Shown in pieces: positions 21,791-33,189 of a stretch of DNA of 64,000 nucleotides (within the stretch, counting starts at the first letter, position 1; the number at the start of each line of letters is the position of its first letter). The stretch comes from Chamaelirium japonicum (Eukaryota > Streptophyta > Magnoliopsida > Liliales > Melanthiaceae). The notes below the pieces were generated by a model. The model had not been told where the DNA came from, searched no databases, and saw only the letters and a list, made by a program, of their open reading frames with translations. The stretch covers positions 77,567,995 to 77,631,994 of the forward strand of contig OX393555.1 in NCBI GenBank assembly GCA_947650365.1. The letters run 5' to 3'. A program made the position numbers and the translations under genes.

Positions 21791-24202
21791 GGGATTTTTA
21801 ATATAAGGATTCTATATGGTAATGTGGATGCATTAAGAGTTGATTAGAAGGTTAAGTACGTAGGATAGAAGTTTCTCAGCGAGTTTAGAGTAGTACCTGG
21901 TATAGTTAGGGGGCGTATCTCCTGTTTGGACTTAGTTGAGAGGTAATGTCATCTAGCCACTAAAGGTATTTGTATATTTGGGTAAGCAATACATTAGGTA
22001 TTACATTGTATGTGTGATTGAATTCTCCTCGGGTGGCTATGCCACGGAGGAAGACCAGACCCTCGGGTCTGGTGTTGGTCTTTAGTCTATGACTTATACT
22101 AGTAGGGTAGGAGTTGTTTGTAACGTAGTAGGTCCTAACTAAGCATGCGAAAAGCAAGGTGATGGCCGCGTGCGGACAGGTGTAAACCTATATCGCATGC
22201 AATTGATAATCCCGTCGCCGCATGCTAAGGTAGAATCTACCACGTAAAACTAAAAATGGATTATGCTTAGGTTCTTACACGTGACTTGGAGGTAGGGTCA
22301 TCCCCTACTCTCCTTGTTATTTATATAGACACGTAGACATGTGTTCGATATTTTTAGCCCTAGTTTAGGGGAATAATGATACCATAATTGTCGTCTAACT
22401 CGTAATCTCGTCTTTGGCGTATAGTTGAGATTGACATGATAGTGCCGGACCGTTTTGGTTGGCATGGTTGACTTGTGTATAATCCTGACCAATTAGAGGA
22501 TGAGTATTGAGGTAGTGGTGGTCTCTTTCTAGTGCCCTAATACTAGTGGTATTTAGCCTTTTAGAGTTTGGTTTTGATTAAGATCAGATCGTTAGCTTGG
22601 CAGTAGGAGTTAGGGTTACTTCCTAACCATCGTTTGGATACTCTGGATCACGGTTGAGATTATAGGATTAGCCTTAGTTTAGGAGAATAGTGACACCATA
22701 ATCGTTGCCTAGCTCGTAATATCGTCATTGGCGTATAGTTGACATTGACATGGTAGCACCGGACCGATTTGGTTGGTGTGGTTGACTCGTGCAAAATCCT
22801 GACCAATTGGAGGATGAGTCTTTAGGTGGTGGTAGTCGATTCAAGTACCCTAAGTCTAGTGGTTAATGTTGTGATAATATGAATTAGGTTCTGGCCCTAG
22901 ATTAGGGAAGACAAAGACACCATAATCAATGTCTAACTCGTAATACCGGACGTAGAGTTGAGATTACTTAGTAGCACCGAACCGGTATGGTTAGTATAAT
23001 TGACTTAAAAATCTGACCATTGTTCAGATGAGTCTTTGATTGGTGGTAGTTCTTCTGAGTACCATAAAGTCTAGTAGTTGATATTTTGATAATGATTCTA
23101 GGATAGGCTTCGGTTATAGAAGCCTATGCTAGATCATGATGAGTAGTAACAGTGCTAGCATCACTGATAAAGGTTTATGACATGTCAAGACTCGATATTC
23201 TACGAGATATGATCTTTAATGAAATTCTATATTTTTCGAATAACAATATCCTTAAAACAATTGAAGCAATTGAGGTATGATATTAATTAAAATAAAATTA
23301 AGAATTGATATTAGTCAAAAGTGATATTGATTTAGTCAAATAAATTACTAAAGGTATAATATAACTTAAGATTCGGTGCCAAAGAGGATTGATTTGATTT
23401 AAGTTGAACAATAGAAGATAATATCGATTAAATCACCATACACATATTTTATTAGTTTCTTTTGATAGAGTTAGCGTGACTCTCACTGAGTCACTTAGTT
23501 GTCTAAGTGACTCAGGGTTTGTGTGTGTTGTCTTGTTGGGCATAAACCTAGGTATAAGGAGGAGTTGAGTTTGTGGATCAGAAGGACGAATGTAGCTGAT
23601 GAAGTAGCGGGAGCTAGGAGCTTGGAGCAGCAGTGGAGCTGCTGTGGAGCGTTGGAGTTAGAGATAGGGTAGGAACCTTAGATTTCAACCTGGGTCTTAT
23701 TTAGACCAGGAGGATATTGTAATATATTCAAATGATAAGATATGAAGATTGCTAATACATATATAGAGAGAGTTTGCTTTTGGTGGTGTGTTATTCTGGC
23801 TTGAGATATCAACTGCTTCTATAAATCTAAATTTTAAAATAAATACGTATGAGGAGCCTTTTAGGCTAATTCAGAGTAACATGAAAAATGGCTCGCCTTC
23901 TAGGCTCGAGCCTCCTACTCCTACGGGAGCACCAATCTTAGGAGAGTTGAGGGAGTTACCTTCCTCCTTCCAAGAGTGATGCCCTTAGACAGTCGAGCCG
24001 TACTACCCTTTCATAAATAGTTTTCTTATCTTCCTTACGAGGGCGGTTGTTCCAATGTCTTCAGGCATTGGGTCGGTCCGAGTAAGGAAGAACAAACTAA
24101 ACTTAAAACCTTTTTACGTTTTCTTAAAAAACAAAAATTGGCATTGAAATAGTTCATGCTCGGGGGTTCTCACGCTGCAGAGCAGAAATCCAGGGCATGC
24201 CA

Positions 24203-24746
24203 AATAAGGGTTTAGGAATATTCTAGGAAACTTCAGGAGTTTAGGCAATTATCCGAGGGATTTACCAGTCTTCAGATGGGATGTACAGGCCCGAGGCAGG
24301 GCTGCGAGTCCCACTGTCGTCTTCGTCGACCATAGGTAGGGCTATAGGTCCCACTCTCATCTTCGTGGGCCTCAGGCAAGGCTGCGGGTCCCATTGTCAT
24401 CATCATGGGCCCCAGGCAGGGCTGTGGGATCCACTGTCATCTTTGTGGGCCCCAAACAGGGCTACAGGTCCTATTATCGTCTTTATGAGCCCCAAGCAGG
24501 GCTGCGGGTCCCACTATCATCTTCGAGGGCTCTAAGTAGGGCTACTGGTTCCACTGTCATATTTGTGGGCCCCATACAAAGCTATGGATCGCACTATCAT
24601 CTTTATAGGGCCCAAGCAGGGCTGCGTGACCTACTGTCATCTTTTTGGGACCCAGGCAGGGCTGCGGGTCCCATTGTCATCTTCGTGGGTCCCAGATAGG
24701 GCTGGCAGGTCCCACTGTCGAGCGTCAGCCAGATTTGGCACCCACA
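24203..24746 (-). repeat. J-family LTR, minus orientation, truncated
   Basis: The right end, read on the minus strand, starts TGTGGGTGCCAAATCTGGC, like the plus-strand LTR at 26073. It holds about nine GC-rich subrepeats of roughly 43 bp (24280-24720) and then a CCTAGAATATTCC segment shared with that LTR. It is cut on the left by element G. J is a diverged relative of the A/B/C LTR family. Confidence 0.65.
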
Positions 24747-26055
24747 GAAGCTTCAACCGATGCTATCGAACTCAAAGAAAGTAAGGATTGAAGACTCAAA
24801 GAGAAGGTAACTCGAATGAGCACGTACTCAGAGAGCTCAAAAGTTCAAAAATTCTCAAAGGTGTGAAAGTTTTTTGAAACCTCCTCTAATTTATTTATAG
24901 ACTTCAAATTCAAAAATCCTACCCTTTATCAAGACAAAAATAAGAGCAAGTTGGACCATATTCAATGAACCTGGGCTAGACCCTTCCAACCCTGAGAGGC
25001 CATATCAGCACCATGTCATTACTAGGCCACGTTAGCGCCATATCATCACCAAGCTACGTCAACACCACGTCATCACCAGGCCACGTCAGTAATGAGGCAC
25101 TTCTTCAAAGAAAAGCCAAACTCCAAGAGCCATGATCGGTCGGTCGTCAGCACCCAATCGATCTATCGATCGGCTCAGATCTTGCAAGGGTTAGGCGCTA
25201 GGACCCTTCTGGCGCCCAACCCTCTGTTTCAAAGTCGAATGGCGACGACCGACCATCAGCACCCGACCGACCGATCAGTCGGTAACCCACACCCAACCAA
25301 TCGATCGGTTGGTCTAGATTCTGGCTGGATCGGGCGCGAGGACCCTTCTGGCGCCCGACCCCCTGTTTCACGATCATTTGGCGGCGACCGACTGTCAGCA
25401 CCTGACCGATTGATCAGTCAGTCATCCGTACCCAATTGACCGTCGGTCGATCCCGTTCCTGCCTGGGTCAGGCACTTGGACCTCTTTAGTGCCCAGCCCC
25501 CTATTTTGCAATCGACTGACAGTGACTGACCTACCGATCGATCGGTCATCAGCAACCGACTGACCAATCAGTCGGTCAATAGTAACCGACCGATCAATCA
25601 GTTGACCATGACCGACCGATCGGAGAACGACCAATAGGTTGCCCCTCTTGTCGGCCCTTCGTCTCGTCGGTCAGCCCCTTTGGTAGGGTGACTCGAGCAT
25701 CTTCCTAGTCAGCCCTTGGCAGGGGGTCGATAGGCACAATGATCAGCCCTTGGCAGTGGGTCGGCAAACACGATGGTTGGCCCCGAACGGTGGGTCAGCA
25801 GGCAAACTCCTGGTCGGCCCTTGGCAGTGGGTCAGCAGGCACAATGGTCGGCCCTTGGTAGGGGGTCGGCAGATGCGTTGTTTAGCCTCGGACGGCGGGT
25901 CGACACACAAACTCCGGACAGTGGATCAGCAGACAAACTCTTGGTCGGCCCTTGGTAGGGGTCGGCAGATCCTTTCCAACGCTCTTCAAACCGCCACGAC
26001 ATCGAAAAACCAATTTTGCACCATGGACTCCCAACCAGATAGGTTAGCACCTCCC
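24747..26055 (+). repeat. Diverged minisatellite interior of a J-type element
   Basis: 25136-25632 is rich in GACCGACCGATCGGTC-type palindromes in loosely repeated units of 110-125 bp. 25640-26000 has a second repeat based on GGTCGGC(C/A)CTTGGCAGTGG. A PPT and LTR follow, the order seen in E. No gene. The leading 400 bp shows only short CCACGTCA-type repeats. Confidence 0.6.
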
Positions 26056-26072
26056 TAGTTGGGAGGGGCTAC
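26056..26072 (+). other. Polypurine tract before the J LTR
   Basis: AGTTGGGAGGGGCTACA-like run directly before TGTGGGTGC, comparable with the tract of element E. Confidence 0.6.
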
Positions 26073-26640
26073 ATGTGGGTGCAAAATCTAGCTACTGCCT
26101 GATAGTGGCACCTATAGTCCTACCTGGGGCCTACGGAGATGATAGTGAGACCTGCAGCCCTGCCTAGAGTCTATTGATGCAATTTTGGAAATATTTCTAG
26201 AATATTCCCCAGATACTCCCAGAAATGTTCCCAGAATATTCCCTAAAATATTCTCCAAATATTCCTGTGAATATCCCTAGAATATTCTCCAAAATATTCT
26301 ATGAATGTTCCCAAAACCTCTATAAATAGCCAACCCTATAAATAATCAAGTCTTCTGGTTTTCAGACTCTCAAGCCTTCTCCACCCTCTGTCTACTTATA
26401 AGAAGCACTCCTCGGCCAGTTGAGAATAGCTCTACTTTCTTAGAGTTAGTGGATTCAAAGGTTGTGTCTTACCGCACAGAGACGTAGGCTTCGGTCAAAC
26501 TTCATCACTATATCCTGTGTCAACTCTCTCTCTCTCTCTCTCTATCCTTCTTTGTCTCTCTCTATCACAACAGTGCTTGAGTGATAGCTCAGCATTCAAT
26601 AGATCAACGCAATCGACTGTTGGTGGGGGGTTATGTATGA
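26073..26640 (+). repeat. J-family LTR, plus orientation
   Basis: Starts TGTGGGTGCAAAATCT. Contains repeated AGAATATTCCC units (26205-26310), TATAAATA at 26321-26328, and the family block CAGAGACGTAGGCTTCGG at about 26478. A CT microsatellite lies at 26526-26545. The 3' end is not sharply defined. Confidence 0.6.
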
Positions 26641-26800
26641 CTTGTTAGAACTGGTGAATGATGGTTGTGCAACAGTGTCTCTGAGCCATCTGGGGGGTTA
26701 CGAACAGGTAGAAAAAGACTTATTTCATAGATAAGAATTTTGATTACAAAAGCAACCCACAGGCGATGCACAAAAAGGCAATAGGAAGGAAATACAATCA

Positions 26801-28614
26801 CTAGCTGCTCTGAGCAGAACCCTTCGATGAGAGCTTATTAGACTCGATTTTGTCCTTCAGCACAAGGGTCGCTCACTCGCAGACGTCCTGGAAGCCGTTG
26901 CGATCCACCTTCACGAGCTGGAGCTTCGTCTTCAGCGATGCGATCTCCTTGTTGCACTGAGAGACTGACTCCTTGAGCTTTGTGATCAGCTCTTCCCGGT
27001 AGGCAAGCTCCTTCAAGCGTGAGGTAGCCAACTTCTTATCTCAGGTTGCAAGGTTCACCGCCTCAGCCTGATCAGACGTTGCCCGGTCCTTTGCTACGAG
27101 GGCCTCGGCCAGCGCCGAATGGACATCCTTTCGCTACTACCGAAGAGTCGAGCGATTCTCCTTAATTGGCAAGGATGTCGAACATCGCACTCAGTTGGTA
27201 TTAAAGCAAAGATCAACATTAGTGAGTAACATCACACAAAGCATCAAGACTGAGTCGGATGGAGCTTACCATGTCATGCATCCGCCCTGACATGACATCG
27301 TAGGGAAGGTCGTACCCACTATGTGATAGTGGATGACCGAAGTATAGACATCCACACTCCATGGAACGAGAGCAGCCACTGGCACACCAGATCCCTAGGC
27401 CTCCAGAACCCCTACAATGGAAGTCTAATCAGAAGACAAGAAGTATCCACATTGATGCAGAAATCGACTAATACTAGAATCACTAAAATTCACCTCCTAA
27501 GACCCCTTGGAAGGAGGGACGCTTGACACTGGAGGAGAAAGTGACATGGGCGAAGATCGAGCCGATGACAATTATGGGCCCTTGATGGACCGGTCAATCC
27601 CTAATGCGACTATCTTCAAGCGAGAGGCGGAAGACTCCCATTCCAGAGCAGGCTGAATCATGGGCGTCTCGGCCCTCATTGCAGAATGACCCAATGCCAG
27701 CAAGGCATCCAGTATCGCACGAGCAGACCGCAACACCCCCCATAGGAGCATTGGCGCCAGAGCTTGAGGTAGCTCCGGCCGAAGAAGGTGGGTGAAGCGG
27801 GAATCCTTCTCAACGCGTGGAGTTGAATGCTTCCGACCCACGAATTTTCCTCCTCCAAGTAAGAAACAACAAACTTCGTTTGAGCTTGCTTGCCCGACGC
27901 GATATTCTCTAGGCCCACCTCCAAAGCTTGTGACTTCATATCGACATCGGGCTAGAGCACCGGACATGGAGGTGTGGCCTTGTACTCGTACTTGCCCGAA
28001 TCCTCGTCAGACATAGTCTTCTCGTCCTCCTCCTTAGCAGAATGGGAAGACCCCAGTGGTGGCATCATATGCAACTACTTCACCGGCCAGTCTGCCTTAA
28101 GAATGTTGGTCAATCGGCAGTGGCACATGATCCTCTCATTGTTGGCCATGATTCTTGGCTCGACATCCTCAACTACTGCCTACCTCTTCTTGCCAGTTGA
28201 CTTCTTGCTAATGATGCACAGGAAAGGGTTCTCCACCAATGCTAAGCACATGTTGTCAACAGCCTCAGTGGTCATGAAGCTCCCCCGTGGAGCATCCTCT
28301 GCCTTGTAGTCGGAGTAAACCGCATTGTTCCCAATGATTCGGTTAGGGCTCCTGTCGAACAGACCATGAATGCATATCCTAGTCGTGTAGAAGCGGAACT
28401 ACTTCTAGGAGCAGGTGCCCAATGTCAAGTTGAGGAATATGTTATCATAGATCCTCGCTCGGGTGGCGATGTATGACTGGTCACCACCAACTATGTAGTG
28501 CTTGGCCTCCTCCGTCACAGCAATGCAGGGGAGCTCATGGATACTGATCGACGAGAACTGACGAAAAATCAACAGTGGCCTCTGAGAGTAGTGCTAGTCG
28601 AACTTGAGGAAGGA
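26801..28614 (-). pseudogene. Antisense gene of element D, 3' part (split by element A)
   Basis: Continues the reading of 61703-61094 after element A is removed. It matches the B copy at the NIFLNLTLGT and YSDY stretches, with in-frame stops. A GTAAGC donor follows ATG near 27264, where B has intron 2. The C-terminal part (27060-26801) is a charged coiled coil ending near SSKGSAQSS and a stop at 26801. It is much more diverged than A, B and E. Confidence 0.7.
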
Positions 28615-29230
28615 TGTGGTCGATGATCTCCGTGCCGACCCGAAGACTTCGTCCAACCAGTTAATCGAGTCGAGTCAAAAGTCCAATTGAACATTTGTCT
28701 AGTTTACAGGTTCGGATATTGATGTCTTCGAGTTGAACTTCTAAATAATCGAAAGATTGTTGACACGAGATATGATCTCAGAGTTTAGCTGAAGCCTACA
28801 TCTCCATGCTATAAGGAGCAACCTGAATTCACTAACACTTGAACTGAAGTGACCTCGACAGACCGAGTGTCACTGGTTTCTCTCCTAAAAAAAGATCGAT
28901 TGGTTGGAAGTTCAGAGGTTTGGATTTTTTGAAAGTTTGATTCAGAAATCAGATATTCGATCTTTTATACTTGTAGGGTCTTCTATTTATAGAGTTTTTT
29001 GGAAAGAAAATGGGATAGAAGGCGGTTTCTACCGCTGTCGTCTGGGTTTCGGCGGAGGGCTGGTGGGTCCTGCTGTCATCTTTGTGGACCCCCAGGCAAG
29101 GTTGGTGGGTCCCGTTGTCGTCTCTGTGGACCACCATACAGGGCTGGTGGGTCCCGCTGTCATCTCTGTGGACCCCCAAGTTGGGCTGGTGGGTCCCGCT
29201 GTGGGGCGTTGGCACCAATTTGCACCCACA
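28615..29230 (-). repeat. 3' LTR of element A
   Basis: TGTGGTCGATG to TTTGCACCCACA, 616 bp, with TATAAATA (minus strand) at 28991-28984, the conserved block near 28795 and four subrepeats of about 43 bp. The complement of a purine tract follows at 29231-29247. The other LTR is 532 bp; the difference is mainly in subrepeat number. Confidence 0.9.
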
Positions 29231-29379
29231 GTTACCCCCTCCAAGTTAGCTAAAGGCTGATCTGGATAACTTGGAACCCAGGTGCAAAATGCAAACCCCC
29301 TGCCAAGGGTTGGTGTTATCGAGCTCTCCTAGGACTCAGGCAATAGACTAGACAAGACCCATTGATAGGTTGCTTGTTA

Positions 29380-31190
29380 GTCGATTGGCCAAATTTGTCC
29401 GTTCGGTCAAATTTGTCCGATCGGTCAAATTCAACCGGTGGAGCTTGGGTCGATCGGGCGTTGTCTTCGTCCTATCAGTCAAATTTGTCCGATCGGTCAA
29501 ATTCAACCGGTGGAACCTAGGGCGATCGGGTAAAAAACTATGTTTTTTGCCCGATCCTTTAGAAAATCGCCCGATCGTCTGCCTGTCGATTGGGCGAAGT
29601 CTTGTAGCCGATCGGTTAAAGTTGTCCGATCAGATAAAATTTGTTCGATCGGTCAGATTCAACCGGTAGAACTTGGGGCGATCGGGTAAAAAACTATGTT
29701 TTTTACCCGATCCTTTGGAAAATCACCCAATCATCTGCCTATCGATTAGGCAAAGTCTTGTAGCTGATCGATCAAAGTTGTACGATTGGATAAATTTGTC
29801 TGATCGGTCAAATTCAACCGGTGGAACTTGGGATGATCGGGTAAAAAACTATGTTTTTTACCCTATCCTTTGAAAAATCGCCCGATCGTCTGCCTGTCGA
29901 TTGGGCGAAGTATTGTAGCCGATCGATCAATGTTATCCAATCGGATAAATTTGTCCGATCTGTCAAATTCAACTGGTGGAACTTGGGGCGATCGGATAAA
30001 AACTATGTTTTTTGCTCGATCCTTTGGAAAATCGCCCGATCGTCTGCCTGTCGATTGGGCGAAGTCTTGTAGCCGATCGGTCAAAGTTGTCCAATCGGAT
30101 AAATTTGTCCGATCGGTCAAATTCGACCGGTAGAACTTGGGGCGATCGGGTAAAAAACTATGTTTTTTGACCGATCCTTTGGAAAATCGCCCGATCGTCA
30201 GCCTGTCGATTGGGCGAACTCTTGTAGCCGATCGATCAAAGTTATCCGATCGGATAGATTTGTCCGATCGGTCAAATTCAACTGATAAAGCTTGAGCCGA
30301 TCGAGTAAAAAACTATATTTTTTGCCCTATCTTTTAGAAAATCGCCCGATCGTCTGGCTGTCGATTGGGCGAAGTCTTGTAGCCGATCGGTCAAAATTGT
30401 CTAATCGGATAGATTTGTCTGATCGGTCAAATTCAACTGGTGGAACTTGGAGCGATCGGGTAAAAAACTATGTTTTTTGCCCGATCCTTTGAAAAACCGC
30501 CACATCGTCTACCTGTCGATTGGGCGAAGTCTTCTAGCCGATCGGTCAAAGTTGTCCGATCGGATAAATTTGTCCAATCGGTCAAATTCAACTAGTGGAA
30601 CTTAGGGCGACCGGGTAAAAAACTATATTTTTTTGTCGATCCTTCGGAAAATCGCCCAATCGTCTGCCTGTCGATTGAGCAAAGTTTTGTAGCCGATCGA
30701 TCAAAGTTGTCCGATTGGATAAATTTATCCAATCGGTCAAATTCAACTGGTGGAACTTTGGGTGATCGGGTAAAAAACTATGATTTTTGCCCAATCCTTT
30801 GGAAAATCGCCCGATCGTCTGCTTGTTGATTTGGTGAAGTCTTGTAGCTGATCGGTCAAAGTTGTCCGATCGGTCAAATTCAACTGGTGGAACTCGGGGC
30901 GATCGGGTAAAAAACTATATTTTTTACCCGATCCTTTGGAAAATCTCCCGATCGTCTGCCTATCGATTGGCCAAAGTCTTGTAGCCGATTAATCAAAGTT
31001 GTCCAATCGGATAAATTTGTCCGATCGATCAAATTCAACCAGTGGAACTTGGAGCGATCGGGTAAAAAAACCTAAATTTTTTGCCCGATCCTTTGGAAAA
31101 TCACCCGATCATCTGCCTGTTGATTGGGCGAAGTCTTTTTTGTTGAACTTTGAAGTTTCACCCGATTATCTGCCTGTCGATCGGGTGAGG
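29380..31190. repeat. CGATCGGT minisatellite, 155-bp period (element A)
   Basis: About 11-12 units (equivalent points at 29605, 29760, 29915, 30069). Each has several CGATCGGT palindromes and one 33-nt hairpin, for example 29524-29556 (GGGT with GCCC, one wobble) and 29680-29712 (GGGT with ACCC, fully paired). It lies between the PPT and the antisense promoter. Confidence 0.93.
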
Positions 31191-31277
31191 TGGAGTTGGT
31201 GTTTTGTCTTCTTACCGCTTTGTCTAGCCTATCGCTTCGTCTGGTCTATCGCTTCATCATCCACCAGTCTGGTGGTG

Positions 31278-31326
31278 CCACGTGTGACATAGATTTTCCC
31301 GCCAAATTTTTCGGGGCTTATAAATC
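31278..31326 (+). promoter_or_regulatory. Promoter of A's antisense gene (G-box and TATA)
   Basis: CACGTG at 31279-31284 within CCACGTGT, and TATAAAT at 31319-31325, 110 bp before the ATG at 31435. B has the same two elements at the same spacing. Both are on the strand opposite to the retroelement transcript. Confidence 0.72.
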
Positions 31327-31434
31327 CCGTCCTGGAGTTTATTTTTCCCTTACGTTGTTCGAAATTTTCTGACTTCTCTGTTTTTGCTCCTGAGTTCTTG
31401 CTTTATGTTTTCCCTGTTTTTCCGTTCGATCGCG

Positions 31435-32222
31435 ATGGCATCTGCGAGCTGCACCAAGAATATTGTTCCTCCTAAGGTAAGGCCATCGAAGAAGGGGAAG
31501 GCCACCACTGAACCCTCATCGCCGAAAATAGCGGGGAAAGGCAAGGCCAAGGGTAGCCTCGGCGTCCTTGGCAAGAGGCATCTTGGTGTGGGATTTGCCT
31601 CCGTGCCCACCAAGTCGGAGCATATCTCCAAAGCCGAGTTCGTGTTAAGGCCACTGAGGCCTTTGTCTGAGTAACCCGTCTTTGAGTACGAGATTAGTAG
31701 AATGCCCACTGACGCGAAGAGGGAGAAGTGGGAGAGATTGTTGAGCTACTTCACTGAAGGTGTTCATCGCCCTGCGCTCGCAAGTGTATAGGCGGCCTTT
31801 GGGATCGACAAATGATCGGTTTTCATGGAGGTGGCCTGTAAGGATAAAATAATGGGCACGATCGTTATGATCGGGCAACTTAACTGTGGGCTGTGACTAC
31901 CTTTACTTCCTTTCGTGGCTAGGCTACTGTATATGTCTAGCCTCTGCCCCGGATAGCTGACGGGGAACGCATGGAGGATAATCTATGCCTTCCTGCAGGG
32001 CAAAGTTTGATCATCAGGACAAGTTGAGAGCTTGCTACTCCAGCGTCCCTAACAGCGAGCAGGCCAGGTTAAGATGGGATACTTCTTCTACCACTACCAA
32101 TGGGTGTCAAGGAAGGATAGTCCCTTCTTCAACCTGCACGGTGTCTCCACCCTTCTCCCTATCACCGACACGGTCCCTTCTAACAAGCTGTACACCGAAT
32201 GGCCGGTCTCCATCGCGGGTGC
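31435..32222 (+). pseudogene. Antisense gene of A, exon 1 part 1 (interrupted by B)
   Basis: ATG at 31435 starts MASASCTKNIVPPKVRPSKK. The conserved LGKRHLGVGFAS and the PF04195-like region follow, to YTEWPVSIAGA where element B is inserted. In-frame stops appear in place of Glu after PLSE, in the VQAAFGID region and near LNCGL. Coding resumes at 45759 after the duplicated GGTGC. Confidence 0.88.
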
Positions 32223-33097
32223 TGTGGGGGAAAAATCTTCGTGCCGATCCGAAGATTTCACTCCACCAGTCAATTGAAGTTGAATGGTACTTCTTTGATT
32301 GAAAGATGGCTCCTAAGGTCGATGCCTTGGTCACTTTGACGTAGCGCTTTCGATACAAACAAAGGAGATTGACACAAGAGTTGATCTCGGAGTTCAGCCG
32401 AAGCCTACGTCTCCGTGCTATAGGGAGCAACCCGAATTCACTAACACTTTACTTGGAACGACCTCGACTGGCTGAGTGTCACTGATCTTTTCGAACTTTT
32501 CAAAGATAAGAAGAAGATCGAGGAGAATTGAAGGATTGAAAGCCGGAATTCTAGAGCTCTGGTTTCTGGATTTTGACCTGGGATCCGGATCCTTTTTTAC
32601 TTGAAGGCTCTGCTATTTATAGGATTTCCTGGGGGGAAATCTGGGGTAAATGGCGGTTTCTACTATCGTATCCGGGGGATTCCCCAGACAGGGCTGGTGG
32701 GTCCCACTGTCGTCTCTGGGGATTCCACAGGCAGGGCTGGTGGGTCCCGCGGTAGTCTCTGTGGGTCTGCCAGGCAGAGCTGGGGGGTCTAGCGGTAGCC
32801 TCTGTGGGCCCACCAGGCAGGGCTGCTGGGTCCCACGGTAGGTCCCGCGGTAGCCTCTGTGGGCCCACCAGGCAGGGCTGGTGGGTCCCGCGGTAGTTTT
32901 CGTGGGTCCGCTAGGCATGGCTGGTGGGTCCCCTGGTAGTCTCTGTGGGCCCACCAGGCAGGGCTGGTGGGTCTCGCGGTAGTCTTCGTGGGTCCGCTAG
33001 GCAGGGCTGGTGGGTCCCGCGGCAGTCTCATGGGCCCACCAGGTAGGGCTAGTGGGTCCTGCTATCTATAGGCTTCTTGCCAAAATTTGCACCCATA
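32223..33097 (-). repeat. 3' LTR of element B
   Basis: TGTGGGGGAAAAATC to GCACCCATA, 875 bp. TATAAATA (minus) at 32621-32614. About eight subrepeats of 42-51 bp at 32690-33060. Confidence 0.93.
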
Positions 33098-33114
33098 ATT
33101 ACCCCCTCCAAGTT
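33098..33114 (-). other. Polypurine tract of element B
   Basis: The minus strand reads AACTTGGAGGGGGTAAT directly before the 3' LTR. Confidence 0.85.
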
Positions 33115-33189
33115 AGCTAGAGGTCATCCTGGCTGGCTTGGATTCTTGGTGTAAAAGTAACAACCCCCTGTCATGAGTGTAAAAAAATC

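Larger units (their letters stand above)
14335..24202 (+). mobile_element. Element G: chromovirus-like LTR element without recognisable genes
   Basis: 5' LTR remnant (14335-16569), iMet PBS, about 1.1 kb interior, polypurine tract, and a 3' LTR of about 6.5 kb. The two LTRs align from 14335/21690 to 16569/24202. The interior ends with TTTCGAGGATGAAATTTCTA just before the polypurine tract, which recalls the end of chromovirus polyproteins. No gag, RT or integrase is readable, so it needed proteins from elsewhere. It abuts a J-type LTR at 24203. Confidence 0.75.
17686..24202 (+). repeat. 3' LTR of element G (about 6.5 kb)
   Basis: Begins TATAAAGATCTG directly after the purine run, a degraded TG start, and ends GGCATGCCA. 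The length comes from stacked tandem duplications at 17964-19199, 20590-20890, 21390-21790 and 22370-23050. If the start is right this is longer than most plant LTRs. The alternative is an unrecognised insertion between 17686 and 21690. Confidence 0.6.

Noticed and set aside
20591..22492. Short minus frames of 60-70 codons in the G LTR
   Set aside because: Random-length open stretches in LTR tandem repeats without any motif.
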